A stretch of 64,000 bases of DNA, taken from NCBI GenBank assembly GCA_964016415.1, contig OZ024666.1:1221310-1285309 (forward strand), given 5' to 3'. The DNA is from Erwinia sp. GTDB lineage: Bacteria; Pseudomonadota; Gammaproteobacteria; Enterobacterales; Enterobacteriaceae. The translations under genes were made by a program, and so were the position numbers. The notes beneath the pieces are model-generated. The model had not been told where the DNA came from. It did not search any database and saw nothing but the letters and a program-made list of their open reading frames with translations. How positions within the stretch are numbered: position 1 is the stretch's first letter; each line of letters starts with the position of its first letter. Positions 21,472 to 31,306 of this stretch are shown piece after piece.

Positions 21472-23385
21472 GTGACAGACGATTTTTCAACAGACGGGGC
21501 ACTGGCTAAAGAAATCAACGGGTTTAAGCCTCGTGCTGCGCAGCAGGAAATGGCGCATGCCGTTACTGATGCGATTGCCGAAAAAAAAGCGTTAGTAGTT
21601 GAGGCAGGAACCGGGACAGGTAAGACTTTCGCTTATTTGGTCCCCGCGTTGCGCTCAGGTAAAAAAGTTATCATATCAACCGGTTCAAAAGCGCTACAGG
21701 ATCAACTTTATGCACGAGACCTCCCCACTGTTGCCAGTGCTGTTGGCTACACGGGGAAGACGGCATTGCTCAAAGGGCGTGCAAATTACCTCTGTATCGA
21801 GCGACTGGAACAGCAAACCCTGGCCGGAGGTGAGCTCTCGCCACAACATCTTACTGAGTTGACGCAATTGCGGCGATGGTCAACTGAGACCCCTGAAGGG
21901 GATATCAGTCGCTGTGCAAGTGTGGCAGAAGAGAGTCAAATATGGTCACTGGTCACCAGCACGAATGACAATTGTCTGGGCAGTGATTGTCCGCAATATG
22001 AGCATTGTTTTGTGGTGAAGGCCCGAAGAAAAGCGTTGGAAGCGGATATCGTAGTGGTGAATCATCATCTCTTTCTTGCTGACATGGTGGTGAAAGAGGG
22101 CGGTTTTGCTGAGCTGATACCTGATGCCGACGTAATGATTTTTGATGAGGCTCACCAGGTTCCTGATATCGCCAGCCACTACTTCGGCCAGCAGATTTCA
22201 GCCCGACAACTAAACGAACTGGCTAAAGACATCATCCTTGCTTACCGTACAGAAGTGCGTGATTCACAGCAGCTACAAAAAGCGGCTGATCGGTTGGCAC
22301 AAAGTGTGCTGGATTTTCGCTTAGTACTCGGTGAGCCGGGTTTTCGGGGGAATTTACGTGAGTGTCTGGCGCAACCCGATGTATTACGTGCACTGACACT
22401 GCTGGATGATGCACTCGAACTCTGTTACGACGTGGCGAAGATGTCTCTGGGGCGTTCAGCCTTGCTGGATGCTGCGTTTGAACGGGCTGCCGTCTATCGT
22501 TCACGATTGAAATTGATTCGTTCAGTCAATGAGCCAGGCTACAGTTACTGGTATGAGTGTCATTCGCGTACTTTTGTGCTGGCGGTCACCCCGCTCTCGG
22601 TCGCCGAACGTTTCCGCGATGTCATGCGTGCTCGTCCTGCCAGTTGGGTTTTTACCTCGGCGACTCTGGCTGTTAATGGCTCTATGAGCCACTTTATGGA
22701 CCGGCTTGGTGTTGATAATGCTGATAGCTGCATACTGGATAGTCCCTTTGATTATCAGCATCAGGCGCTGCTCTGTGTGCCGCGGTATTTGCCTGCAACC
22801 ACTGAACGTCAGGCGGCGGAAAGAATGGCAAACCAGCTTCAGCCTCTGATTGAAGGAAATGGCGGGCGCTGCTTTTTTTTATGTACCTCGCATAAAATGA
22901 TGCGGGAACTGGCGATTGCATTTCGTATGATGCTGACATTGCCTGTACTGGTGCAGGGCGAAACCAGTAAAGGCCAATTACTGGAGCAGTTCATCAAAGC
23001 CGGTAACGCACTGCTGGTCGCAACCAGCAGCTTTTGGGAGGGCGTTGATGTGCGCGGTGATACGCTGTCACTGGTCATCATTGATAAATTACCGTTTACT
23101 TCCCCTGATGATCCCATATTGAAAGCACGGATGGAGGATTGCCAGTTGCGTGGTGGCGATCCCTTTGCGGAGGTGCAGCTCCCGGATGCGGTAATAACCC
23201 TGAAGCAAGGTGTAGGACGACTGATTCGTGACAGTGATGACCGTGGCGTACTGGTTATTTGTGATTCGCGTCTGGTGATGCGTCCGTATGGCGAGGTATT
23301 CCTCAACAGCTTACCCCCCACGCCAAGAACCCGGGACATAGCCAAAGCGGTTGCGTTTCTTGACCGGGATAAGCGCACCGGGTAA
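21472..23385 (+). CDS. yoaA: DinG-like DNA helicase YoaA
   Basis: A superfamily 2, XPD/DinG-type helicase of 637 residues, involved in repair of blocked replication forks; in E. coli it partners the DNA polymerase III chi subunit. The start is GTG. Visible motifs: Walker A VEAGTGTGKTFAYL (about residues 43-56), four iron-sulfur cysteines (one in ANYLCIERLE, then NCLGSDCPQYEHC), DEAH box FDEAHQ, motif III TSATLAV, and motif VI LKQGVGRLIRDSDD. The iron-sulfur domain is complete, so the protein should be functional. It is followed by tsaB after 60 bases. Confidence 0.96.
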   Translation: MTDDFSTDGALAKEINGFKPRAAQQEMAHAVTDAIAEKKALVVEAGTGTGKTFAYLVPALRSGKKVIISTGSKALQDQLYARDLPTVASAVGYTGKTALLKGRANYLCIERLEQQTLAGGELSPQHLTELTQLRRWSTETPEGDISRCASVAEESQIWSLVTSTNDNCLGSDCPQYEHCFVVKARRKALEADIVVVNHHLFLADMVVKEGGFAELIPDADVMIFDEAHQVPDIASHYFGQQISARQLNELAKDIILAYRTEVRDSQQLQKAADRLAQSVLDFRLVLGEPGFRGNLRECLAQPDVLRALTLLDDALELCYDVAKMSLGRSALLDAAFERAAVYRSRLKLIRSVNEPGYSYWYECHSRTFVLAVTPLSVAERFRDVMRARPASWVFTSATLAVNGSMSHFMDRLGVDNADSCILDSPFDYQHQALLCVPRYLPATTERQAAERMANQLQPLIEGNGGRCFFLCTSHKMMRELAIAFRMMLTLPVLVQGETSKGQLLEQFIKAGNALLVATSSFWEGVDVRGDTLSLVIIDKLPFTSPDDPILKARMEDCQLRGGDPFAEVQLPDAVITLKQGVGRLIRDSDDRGVLVICDSRLVMRPYGEVFLNSLPPTPRTRDIAKAVAFLDRDKRTG

Positions 23386-23445
23386 CCCTAATTGTGATAT
23401 GCTGCCCGCAAAAAAAGCGTCAATAAACATCTCCTGAGGTTTCTT

Positions 23446-24159
23446 ATGGCTTCACAAATTCTGGCACTGGATACTGCAACAGAAGCATGTTCTGTCGCAC
23501 TGCTGCAGCGCGATGATGTTATCTCTGATTTTGAATATTGCCCCAGGGAACATACTCAGCGTATTTTACCTATGGTGCAACAGGTGTTGACGAAAGGGCG
23601 AACGCGTCTTTCTACTCTTGATGCCATTGCCTTTGGACGTGGTCCCGGCAGTTTTACCGGTGTGCGTATCGGTATTGGTATTGCTCAAGGACTTGCACTC
23701 GGTGCCGGATTACCGATGGTCGGTATCTCAACATTACAATGTATGGCTGAAACTGCATGGCGCTGTCATCAGGCCACGCATGTGCTGGCGGCAATTGATG
23801 CACGCATGGGCGAAATCTACTGGGCGATTTATCAACGTACGGCCACAGGCGAATGGTCAGGCGAAGAGACAGAGAGTGTGGTGACTCCAGAGTGTGCGCA
23901 GGCACAGATGGCCTCTCTGCAGGGACGCTGGTGGGCGGTAGGAACGGGGTGGCAGGCATGGCCTGAGCTCGGTCAATCACTGCCTCTTCAATTAGAGCGT
24001 ACAGACGTTGAGTTGCCCATGGCACAAGACATGCTACCTCTGGCAGTACAGGCATTAGCGCGCGGTGAGGCGGTCAGCGCTGATCAGGCATTGCCCACTT
24101 ATCTGCGTAATGAGGTGAGGTGGAAAAAATTGCCCGGACGTGAAAATGCGGGCAACTAA
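23446..24159 (+). CDS. tsaB: tRNA t6A37 synthesis subunit TsaB
   Basis: TsaB (YeaZ) is the scaffold subunit of the TsaBDE complex that makes threonylcarbamoyl-adenosine at position 37 of ANN-decoding tRNAs. It is an ASKHA-fold protein and essential in E. coli. The 237 residues start [18 protein letters not shown] and include [14 protein letters not shown] and the HTQRILPM block. It is slightly longer than E. coli TsaB (231). Upstream TCCTGAGG gives a good ribosome site. It lies between yoaA and yeaY as in E. coli. Confidence 0.96.
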   Translation: MASQILALDTATEACSVALLQRDDVISDFEYCPREHTQRILPMVQQVLTKGRTRLSTLDAIAFGRGPGSFTGVRIGIGIAQGLALGAGLPMVGISTLQCMAETAWRCHQATHVLAAIDARMGEIYWAIYQRTATGEWSGEETESVVTPECAQAQMASLQGRWWAVGTGWQAWPELGQSLPLQLERTDVELPMAQDMLPLAVQALARGEAVSADQALPTYLRNEVRWKKLPGRENAGN

Positions 24160-24213
24160 TGACGCTTACTGTGGTCGAAAGCCGTATAATTGAATAACAG
24201 GATAACTGATTTT

Positions 24214-24798
24214 ATGGCTATGAAAAAAGCACTGCTGTTTGTAGCACTTCTGATGTTAGCGGGTTGTGTCACTATTCCAGCCTCTATTCACGGGTCGTCT
24301 GCAACGCCACAACAGGATTTGGTCAGTGTCATGAATGCCCCCGAGCGCTACACAGGGCAGGAAGCGCGCTTCGGTGGTAAGGTCGTCAAAGTGATTAACC
24401 GCACCGGTACCACCCGGCTGGAAATTGCTGCAATGCGTCTTGACAGTGCTGCGCGTCCACTGCCTGGCACGCCAGCACTCGGCAGGATTTATGCCGATGT
24501 TAACGTTTTTCTTGATCCGGTAGACTTTGAAAACCAAATGGTCACTGTTGTGGGCCCTGTCACCGGAGTTGAAAAGGGGCAGGTCGGACAGGCGCAGTAC
24601 CAGTTTGTCACAATCAAAGTCAACGGTTTCCAGCGTTGGCGCCAGATCCAGCAGGTAGTGATGCCGCCACAACCTTTAGATCCATGGTTCTTTTATGGTC
24701 CGACTTATGTTCCCCGTCATGGTGGTTACTGGTTAATGCCACCTCCGGGCTTTTATCCCACCGCACCAGCGCAGGTAAAGACAATTCTCACAGAGTAA
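24214..24798 (+). CDS. yeaY: Slp-family outer-membrane lipoprotein YeaY
   Basis: An Slp-family lipoprotein of about 194 residues. The signal peptide ends in the lipobox LAGC (Cys at about 18), followed by Val-Thr, which favours outer-membrane sorting. Start is ATG 24214 or 24220; a TTG further upstream is not needed. Conserved blocks: [29 protein letters not shown] and [11 protein letters not shown]. The Pro/Tyr/Gly-rich tail matches E. coli YeaY. In E. coli fadD follows; here rnd starts only 55 bases later, so fadD is absent from its usual place. Confidence 0.93.
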   Translation: MAMKKALLFVALLMLAGCVTIPASIHGSSATPQQDLVSVMNAPERYTGQEARFGGKVVKVINRTGTTRLEIAAMRLDSAARPLPGTPALGRIYADVNVFLDPVDFENQMVTVVGPVTGVEKGQVGQAQYQFVTIKVNGFQRWRQIQQVVMPPQPLDPWFFYGPTYVPRHGGYWLMPPPGFYPTAPAQVKTILTE

Positions 24799-24853
24799 TC
24801 ACGTAATTTTTTAGTCTGGTTGCGTTGGGAAACTTGCAGTAAAAGGATGAGCT

Positions 24854-25975
24854 TTGAATTATTTAATGATTACCGATGATGAGGCGCTGGCGGCGCTTTG
24901 TCATCGTATGCAACAGACCGACGCGATTGCGCTGGATACGGAGTTCGTACGTACCCGTACTTTTTATCCGCTGCTGGGCTTGATACAGATTTATGATGGT
25001 GAGCAACTGGCCTTGATAGATCCGCTGCAAATTACCGCATGGGAGCCCTTTTGTTCGTTATTATCCAATCCTGCGATTATCAAATATCTGCATGCAGCCA
25101 GTGAAGATCTGGATGTTTTTATCCACCACTTCAACCAGGTACCAGCAAATTTGATGGATACGCAGCTGCTGGCTGCATTTACTGGTTCCCCTCTTTCCTG
25201 TGGTTTTTCCACTCTGGTTCAAAACCTTGAAGGTGTGGCACTGGATAAAAGCGAGGCTCGCACAGACTGGTTAGCCCGACCATTAACCGGCCAGCAGTGT
25301 CAGTATGCAGCTGCCGATGTTTTTTATCTGTTACCTGTTGCCAGAAAGTTAAAAACTGCGGCCATGGCAGATGGAAGATGGCGGATGGCCGAGCAGGAGA
25401 GCGAGTTACTCTGCCAGAGACGACAAGTGGTGCCTGCTGCGGAGGAGGTCTGGCGTGACATTTCACATGCTTCACAATTAAGACCACGACAGTTGGCGGC
25501 ATTGCAGCGGCTGGCGAAATGGCGTCTGGAAACTGCGCGAGAAAAAAATAGTGCAATCAATTTTGTTATCAGGGAAGAGTTGCTGTGGAAAATCGCCCGT
25601 TACTTGCCAGGATCTCTGGCTGAACTTGGCCAGTTAGGCCTGGGTGGACAGGAGATTCGGCTGTACGGCAACGCATTGCTGAGCTGTGTAGAGCAGGCGG
25701 TTGCGCTTGATGAGTCAGCATTACCACCTTCTCTGTTGACGCTGGCAGATAAAACCGGGTACAAGAACGCGTTTAAGCTGTTGAAAACTGAGATTTGTCA
25801 CGTGGCTACTGATGCAAATATTCTGCCTGAGCTACTGGCGTCACGGCGGCAAATTAACCAGTTACTCAACTGGCACTGGCAGCTCAAACCCGGTAATGAA
25901 ATGCCTGAGTTACTGACTCAGTGGCGGGGTGAATTGTTACGCGAGAAAATAACCCCACGGTTAGCTGAATTGTAA
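24854..25975 (+). CDS. rnd: Ribonuclease D
   Basis: A 3'-5' exoribonuclease that trims tRNA precursor ends. The 373 residues start at a TTG, as the E. coli gene does (UUG start), behind AAAGGATG. The DEDD exonuclease domain shows ALDTEFVRTRT (Exo I), HAASEDLDVF (Exo II) and CQYAAADVFYLLPV (Exo III). Two HRDC domains follow at about 210-290 and 295-373. Complete. It converges on minE, with a CCCTGCC/GGCAGGG hairpin at about 26064-26081 in the gap. Confidence 0.96.
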   Translation: MNYLMITDDEALAALCHRMQQTDAIALDTEFVRTRTFYPLLGLIQIYDGEQLALIDPLQITAWEPFCSLLSNPAIIKYLHAASEDLDVFIHHFNQVPANLMDTQLLAAFTGSPLSCGFSTLVQNLEGVALDKSEARTDWLARPLTGQQCQYAAADVFYLLPVARKLKTAAMADGRWRMAEQESELLCQRRQVVPAAEEVWRDISHASQLRPRQLAALQRLAKWRLETAREKNSAINFVIREELLWKIARYLPGSLAELGQLGLGGQEIRLYGNALLSCVEQAVALDESALPPSLLTLADKTGYKNAFKLLKTEICHVATDANILPELLASRRQINQLLNWHWQLKPGNEMPELLTQWRGELLREKITPRLAEL

Positions 25976-26098
25976 GCACAGGCTGACTGCAAACATCAAC
26001 CGGCAACGGCTATGACGTCTGAAGAACTGCCCGTGATTTTCAGTCAGTTACTGATTTTCAGCCCCTGCCCGAAGGCAGGGATGAGCGTATTGTCTCTG

Positions 26099-26371
26099 TT
26101 ATTTTGCTGATTCTTCATTCTCAGGAAGCGTGACATTGAGCTCCAGGATGGAAATATCATCATCTTTTTGATCCAATTTAACTGAAAGCATATCAGGATC
26201 AATCCTAACGTAACGGCAAATCACCTCGAGCAGATCTTTTTTCAGCTGCGGGAGATAGTGTGGTTCACTGTCCCCCCCGCGACGCCGTTCAGCAACAATA
26301 ATCTGCAAGCGCTCTTTAGCGATATTGGCAGTGTTCTTTTTTCGGGATAAAAAGAAATCGAGTAGAGCCAT
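26099..26371 (-). CDS. minE: Cell division topological specificity factor MinE
   Basis: A 90-residue MinE that stimulates the MinD ATPase, driving pole-to-pole oscillation and restricting MinC to the poles. It has the N-terminal membrane/MinD-binding segment ([22 protein letters not shown]), the RRR stretch at about 29-31, and the C-terminal dimerisation domain. The stop codon is followed by rnd in convergent orientation. The start is three bases after the minD stop, in the standard minC-minD-minE operon. Confidence 0.97.
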   Translation of the reverse strand: MALLDFFLSRKKNTANIAKERLQIIVAERRRGGDSEPHYLPQLKKDLLEVICRYVRIDPDMLSVKLDQKDDDISILELNVTLPENEESAK

Positions 26372-26374
26372 AAC

Positions 26375-27187
26375 TTATCCCCCAAACAAGCGTTTTAAGA
26401 AGCTTTTTTTCTCTTCTTCAATAAAGCGGAAAGGACGCTCTTCACCCAGGATACGGTCAACCGTATCAGCATAGGCTTTACCGGCATCGGATTCGCTATC
26501 AAGGATTACGGGTTCACCCTGGTTCGAGGCACGGAGTACAGACTGATCTTCCGGGATAACGCCAGCAAGAGGAATTCGCAGAATTTCCAGCACGTCTTCC
26601 ATGCTCAGCATATCACCTCGACTCACACGTCCGGGGTTGTAGCGGGTGAGCAGCAGATGCTCTTTGATAGGTGACTCACCTTGTTCAGCACGGCGAGATT
26701 TAGACGATAAAATGCCCAAAATTCGATCCGAGTCTCTGACAGAAGAGACTTCCGGGTTGGTAGTGATGATTGCTTCATCCGCGAAATAGAGTGCCATCAA
26801 TGCCCCTGTTTCAATACCGGCAGGAGAGTCACAGACAATGAATTCAAACTCCATCTCAGCGAGATTATCGAGGATTTTACCGACACCTTCACGAGTCAGC
26901 GCATCTTTATCACGGGTCTGAGAAGCGGGCAGAATATACAAATTATCGGTACGTTTATCTTTAATAAGTGCCTGATTTAAAGTTGCATCACCCTGAATGA
27001 CATTGACGAAGTCATAAACAACCCGGCGTTCGCAACCCATTATCAGGTCGAGATTTCGCAATCCGATATCAAAATCAATCACCACCGTTTTTTTCCCTTT
27101 CTGGGCTAAACCAGTAGCGATGGCCGCGCTGGAAGTGGTTTTGCCCACTCCTCCTTTACCTGATGTAACTACAATAATGCGTGCCAT
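26375..27187 (-). CDS. minD: Septum site-determining ATPase MinD
   Basis: A 270-residue ParA/MinD-type ATPase that binds the inner membrane in its ATP form and recruits MinC. Deviant Walker A GKGGVGKTT at residues 10-18, VIDFDIGLRNLDLIMG switch I, VCDSPAGIETGAL (Walker B), and the C-terminal amphipathic membrane-targeting helix (EEKKSFLKRLFGG) are all visible. It is 42 bases downstream of minC and three bases from minE. Confidence 0.98.
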   Translation of the reverse strand: MARIIVVTSGKGGVGKTTSSAAIATGLAQKGKKTVVIDFDIGLRNLDLIMGCERRVVYDFVNVIQGDATLNQALIKDKRTDNLYILPASQTRDKDALTREGVGKILDNLAEMEFEFIVCDSPAGIETGALMALYFADEAIITTNPEVSSVRDSDRILGILSSKSRRAEQGESPIKEHLLLTRYNPGRVSRGDMLSMEDVLEILRIPLAGVIPEDQSVLRASNQGEPVILDSESDAGKAYADTVDRILGEERPFRFIEEEKKSFLKRLFGG

Positions 27188-27229
27188 AAAATAATTTTCC
27201 TTAACAGAAAAGAAAGGGTGCGAATTACC

Positions 27230-27919
27230 CTAATTCAACGTTTTGATGGTTAATACGCCGCTCTCTAAAAAGAGTCGCGCCGCTTTTCCGAAAAAATCAG
27301 CAGGGACTTGATCCATAATCCAGTATTCACCAGCTATAGAGATCAATTCTGCTGATAAGCTGGTACAGAATATTTGCGCGTTTTTCTCACCGGAGGCACC
27401 AGCAAGTGCGCGACCACGCATCACACCGTAAATATGTATATTGCCATCAGCAATCAACTCAGCACCGGCGCTGACCTGTGCTGAGACAATTAAATCACTG
27501 TTTTTTGCATAGATTTGTTGGCCCGAACGTACCGGGGTGTTGACCACTTTAGTCGGGAGCCAGATTTTCTCCTCACGGAGCGGAGCAGGAGAGGGAACGC
27601 GAGGACTCTGCGCTTTGCCCTCCGTAAGAAGGGGTAAACCTGAGGCAATGATAGCTTCTTTAAGCTTGTCATCCTGACAACCACTGACCCCTACAACATG
27701 AAGTGAGGTTTGCCCAATAGCCTTGACGATAGCAGACCACTCAGCATCAGCGTCCAGCGACGCTACGTTAATCACCACCGGGGCATTATTGAGAAAGGCA
27801 GGGGCCTGCTCAATTTTACTCTGGATTGCCTGATAAATGGCATTTGCATCTGCCTGATGCAGATGAATAACAGACAGTGTAAAACTACTGCCTTTGAGAT
27901 CAATTGGCGTATGTGGCAT
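27230..27919 (-). CDS. minC: Septum site-determining protein MinC
   Basis: An inhibitor of FtsZ ring assembly. The 229 residues comprise the N-terminal FtsZ-binding domain (about 1-105), a linker with Pro/Ser-rich sequence ([16 protein letters not shown]), and the C-terminal beta-helix domain (about 125-229) with [39 protein letters not shown] and the MinD-binding region. First gene of the min operon; it diverges from ycgL across about 130 bases. Confidence 0.97.
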   Translation of the reverse strand: MPHTPIDLKGSSFTLSVIHLHQADANAIYQAIQSKIEQAPAFLNNAPVVINVASLDADAEWSAIVKAIGQTSLHVVGVSGCQDDKLKEAIIASGLPLLTEGKAQSPRVPSPAPLREEKIWLPTKVVNTPVRSGQQIYAKNSDLIVSAQVSAGAELIADGNIHIYGVMRGRALAGASGEKNAQIFCTSLSAELISIAGEYWIMDQVPADFFGKAARLFLESGVLTIKTLN

Positions 27920-28053
27920 TTATCCCAGCCCAAAAGGTTTTTGCTTTCTGCCCGGTTAAACGGCTGGCAGAAAATATTTCATAGTTATCCCTGCATGTTA
28001 TAGTTACTGCTATATTGAGGCAAGTCGCCATTACTGCTGATCAGAGTAAAATA

Positions 28054-28323
28054 ATGAACTGTGTTATTTACAGAAGCACGCGCCGGGATCAAACCTACCT
28101 TTTTATCGAGAAAATGGATGACTTTTCACGAGTTCCTGATGAACTGATGCAGAGTTTAGGTAAGCTAATTTTTGTCATGCCGTTGGTGCTTAACCCACAA
28201 CGGACTCTTGCCAGAGCTGATCCTGAACGGGTAAAGGCCATACTGCAGGCGGAAGGTTACTATCTGCAATTACCGCCACAGGAAGAGAGTTTACTCAAGC
28301 AGCCGCTTTCTGCCTCTCAATGA
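28054..28323 (+). CDS. ycgL: YcgL-domain protein
   Basis: A small cytoplasmic YcgL-family protein of 89 residues from the ATG at 28054 ([17 protein letters not shown]); an in-frame TTG 13 codons upstream is less likely. It matches E. coli YcgL ([31 protein letters not shown]) and ends QGYYLQLPP-type. A role linked to RNA degradation has been suggested for the family, but it is not firmly assigned. It lies next to minC and upstream of ycgM, as in E. coli. Confidence 0.9.
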   Translation: MNCVIYRSTRRDQTYLFIEKMDDFSRVPDELMQSLGKLIFVMPLVLNPQRTLARADPERVKAILQAEGYYLQLPPQEESLLKQPLSASQ

Positions 28324-28469
28324 CCGGTTTGTTCCGGCTATCAAAAATAAATTAACTCGTAATATTGGATGTAAAGACGAAAGTCTGTTGTTTTTACTCT
28401 TATAAAGAGTTGTTAACAGGTGCTTTGGGTGTTTCCTACTAAGCTGAACAATCTCAGGAGGTGTTAGTT

Positions 28470-29129
28470 ATGTATCATCATTGCGATTTATCAGGAGAGG
28501 TTCTGACACTCCCGGTTGGGAAAGTCGTTTGTGTCGGCAGTAATTATCAGCGACATATTCAGGAGATGGGCAGTGCGACACCAGTTGAACCGGTGTTATT
28601 TATCAAACCCTCTACAGCCCTGTGTGCGTTGAGCTCACCGCTGACGCTTCCGACACAATTTGGTGTGGTTCACCATGAGGTCGAATTGGCCATTTTGATA
28701 GCATCTCCATTGACAGATGCCAGCGAAGCTGAGGTAAGTCAGGCGATCGCAGGTTATGCAGTAGCACTCGATTTAACATTGCGTGATCTGCAGGCAGCGT
28801 GTAAAAAATCCGGTCAGCCGTGGGATAAAGCCAAAGGTTTTGATAATGCTTGTCCAATCTCTGGATTTATTGCAGCAGACAAGATTGCTTTTGATCCCCA
28901 GGCAGTCGATTTGCAACTGGTCGTCAATGGCATTGTGCGTCAGCAAGGCAATACACGCGATATGATTCATCGCATTATTCCGTTAATCAGTTATATGAGC
29001 CGTTTCTTTACGCTGCAACCGGGCGATATCGTTTTAACCGGGACGCCTGAGGGAGTAGGGCCGTTACTGGCAGGTGACCAGCTTGCGGTGACCTTCGCTG
29101 ACCACATTTTCTCAACCCGCGTAAATTGA
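28470..29129 (+). CDS. ycgM: Fumarylacetoacetate hydrolase-family protein YcgM
   Basis: A 219-residue FAH-fold enzyme. Relatives include acylpyruvases and oxaloacetate tautomerases; E. coli YcgM itself is poorly characterised. The ATG at 28470 sits eight bases after a near-perfect AGGAGG. Metal-binding acidic residues occur in VHHEVELAILI and AVALDLTLRDLQ, and the conserved KAKGFDNACPISGFI and DIVLTGTPEGVGPL blocks are present. It is followed by ycgN. Confidence 0.93.
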   Translation: MYHHCDLSGEVLTLPVGKVVCVGSNYQRHIQEMGSATPVEPVLFIKPSTALCALSSPLTLPTQFGVVHHEVELAILIASPLTDASEAEVSQAIAGYAVALDLTLRDLQAACKKSGQPWDKAKGFDNACPISGFIAADKIAFDPQAVDLQLVVNGIVRQQGNTRDMIHRIIPLISYMSRFFTLQPGDIVLTGTPEGVGPLLAGDQLAVTFADHIFSTRVN

Positions 29130-29192
29130 GAGTTGCAAGCTTTGGGGTAACGCTTTATAACGGGCGGGTTTAAATTATGACAGGATACAGTA

Positions 29193-29642
29193 ATGAGTGA
29201 CCGCCCTTTCTGGCAAAGTAAAACACTGGACCAAATGAGCGACAGTGAATGGGAATCGTTATGTGATGGCTGTGGTCAGTGTTGCCTGAATAAATTGCAG
29301 GATGAAGTGACTGACGAAATTTATTTCACTAACGTGGCCTGTAATCTGCTCAATATAAAAAACTGCCAGTGTCGCCATTATGAGCGACGGTTTGAGTATG
29401 AAGAGGATTGTATAAAACTGACGCGCGATAATCTGCCTGGCTTCTCATGGCTTCCCCCTTCATGCGCATATCGTGTATTGGCAGAGGGTAAAAGTTTACC
29501 GTTGTGGCATCCGTTACGTACCGGTTCAAAAGCAGCGATGCATGCTGCGCGCATCTCGGTCAGACATATTGCGGTAAGAGAATCAGAAGTGCGGGACTGG
29601 GAAGACCATATTCTCAATCATCCCAGCTGGCAAAGCAAATAA
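29193..29642 (+). CDS. ycgN: YcgN family (UPF0260) cysteine-rich protein
   Basis: A 149-residue protein of the YkgJ-like zinc/iron-chelating superfamily. The cysteine motifs are [13 protein letters not shown] at about 26-38, then [15 protein letters not shown] and a later PPSCAYR. The biochemical role is unknown. It is collinear with E. coli YcgN and follows ycgM. A GTGTGGCG/CGCCACAC hairpin at about 29645-29668 lies in the gap with the convergent dsbB. Confidence 0.93.
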   Translation: MSDRPFWQSKTLDQMSDSEWESLCDGCGQCCLNKLQDEVTDEIYFTNVACNLLNIKNCQCRHYERRFEYEEDCIKLTRDNLPGFSWLPPSCAYRVLAEGKSLPLWHPLRTGSKAAMHAARISVRHIAVRESEVRDWEDHILNHPSWQSK

Positions 29643-29676
29643 GCAGTGTGGCGGTTCAATACGCCACACTTCAGCA

Positions 29677-30207
29677 TTATCGGGAAAACAGATCACGCCG
29701 TTTGGGTTTGAAAGGTTGTGCCAGGACAATTAATACAGCTGCCAGCATATAGCAACAGAAAATAATCAACATCCATTGCGGCATGCTCAGTGATAAAAAC
29801 GACCACAGATTAACGGCACAATCGCCGCTGGCAACAAACACAGCAGGCAGCCATTTATCCAGTGGTAACCATTCAGGGAATCGTGCCGCAAAATCACAGG
29901 TGGCGAACGGGCTGGGATACATCTGAATCATCATGTGCTCCCAGGAGAGGCGAATACCTTCATAGGCACTGTACAACCATACTCCCAGAGCAACCCAGCG
30001 CAGCGGGGTTTTAGGGGCAAGGGCACCAAGCAAACCAGCACCGATGATGCCAAACAGAGCGCAGCGCTGATAAATGCACATTACGCACGGGGGAAGCATC
30101 ATAACGTGCTGAAAAAAAAGTGCTGCAAGTTCCAGGGCGAAAGCACTGAATGCCATCAGTAGCCAGGCTCCTCTTTGCCGCGAGCAGCTGTTAAAGTATC
30201 TCAACAT
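29677..30207 (-). CDS. dsbB: Disulfide bond oxidoreductase DsbB
   Basis: An inner-membrane quinone reductase that reoxidises DsbA. The 176-residue length and four membrane segments match E. coli. Both redox pairs are present: Cys41/Cys44 (PCVMC) and Cys104/Cys130. The conserved Arg of YQRC follows the first pair. In E. coli nhaB lies between dsbB and fadR; here only 246 bases separate them, with no trace of nhaB that I could recognise. Confidence 0.97.
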   Translation of the reverse strand: MLRYFNSCSRQRGAWLLMAFSAFALELAALFFQHVMMLPPCVMCIYQRCALFGIIGAGLLGALAPKTPLRWVALGVWLYSAYEGIRLSWEHMMIQMYPSPFATCDFAARFPEWLPLDKWLPAVFVASGDCAVNLWSFLSLSMPQWMLIIFCCYMLAAVLIVLAQPFKPKRRDLFSR

Positions 30208-30453
30208 AGTGAATCCATCAGATAAACGTTGTGCTGGCAGTGTAAACTAAAACAGAGTGCTAAGGGACTATTTTTAACGGGAATAACTACAGTTATCCAT
30301 GATAAAAGATGACTATCCTCAGTTTTACCGCACAGCCTGCTGCAGCATGGATTCGTGCTATTTTGTGAAATATGACAAAAATGACATTGGTAATTTTCTG
30401 TACAACACCAACAATGCTATCATTGAAAGGTTTGAACTCAGGGAGTAAAGACT

Positions 30454-31164
30454 ATGATCATCAAGGCGAATAGTCCGGCAGCGTTTGCTGAAGAGTATAT
30501 TATCAACTGTATCTGGAGTCAGAGTTTTCCGGCAGGGTCTATTTTGCCCTCAGAACGAGAGCTTTCTGAGTCAATAGGCATAACCAGAACCACTTTACGT
30601 GAGGTTTTACAGCGTCTTGCCCGCGATGGTTGGTTGACCATACAGCATGGTAAACCGACGCAAGTGAACAATGTCTGGGAGACATCGGGATTAAATCTGC
30701 TGGAAACCGTCGTGCGCCTTGATACCAGTTCACTGCCACGATTGATGGACAATCTGCTTTCTGTCAGAACCAATGTTTCCGCTTTGTTCGTGAAGAGTAT
30801 GGCGAGTGCTGATCCTGAACAACTCACACAATTGCTGGAAAAAACCAGTCATGTCGAAGATGGTGCTGAGGCATACAGTGAACTTGAATATACGCTGTTA
30901 CGTGAGTTGGCATTTGCATCAGGGAACATGATCTATGGCCTGATGATAAACGGTTTGAAAGGTATTTATGCCAGAATAGGGCGACTCTATTTTTCTAATC
31001 CTCAGGCACGCAATCTGGCTAAAGATTTTTATCAGCAATTACATACACTCTGTCAGACACAACAATTTGAAAAACTGGTTGAGACCATGAGTGATTATGG
31101 CACTCGCAGCTGTGAGATCTGGCACAGAATGCAAAAAAATGCAGGGCCACTGCCGGCAGAGTAA
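30454..31164 (+). CDS. fadR: Fatty acid metabolism regulator FadR
   Basis: A GntR-family acyl-CoA-responsive regulator that activates fabA/fabB and represses fatty-acid degradation genes. The 236 residues include the winged helix ([44 protein letters not shown], residues 28-72) and an all-helical acyl-CoA-binding domain ([10 protein letters not shown]-like block, [19 protein letters not shown]). The start follows AGGGAG. Retained although fadD is missing from its usual site at 24.8 kb. Confidence 0.96.
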   Translation: MIIKANSPAAFAEEYIINCIWSQSFPAGSILPSERELSESIGITRTTLREVLQRLARDGWLTIQHGKPTQVNNVWETSGLNLLETVVRLDTSSLPRLMDNLLSVRTNVSALFVKSMASADPEQLTQLLEKTSHVEDGAEAYSELEYTLLRELAFASGNMIYGLMINGLKGIYARIGRLYFSNPQARNLAKDFYQQLHTLCQTQQFEKLVETMSDYGTRSCEIWHRMQKNAGPLPAE

Positions 31165-31306
31165 TCACAGGTGCGATACCCGTCGGCGATGTGGTATTTC
31201 TCTTCCTCAACATTGTAGTTCCGATAAAACGTTTTGTCTGAGATAGTTATCTTTTTATCACTGCTGACGTATGATAGTGCCTTACGGCATTTGTCATGGA
31301 GAAAGT

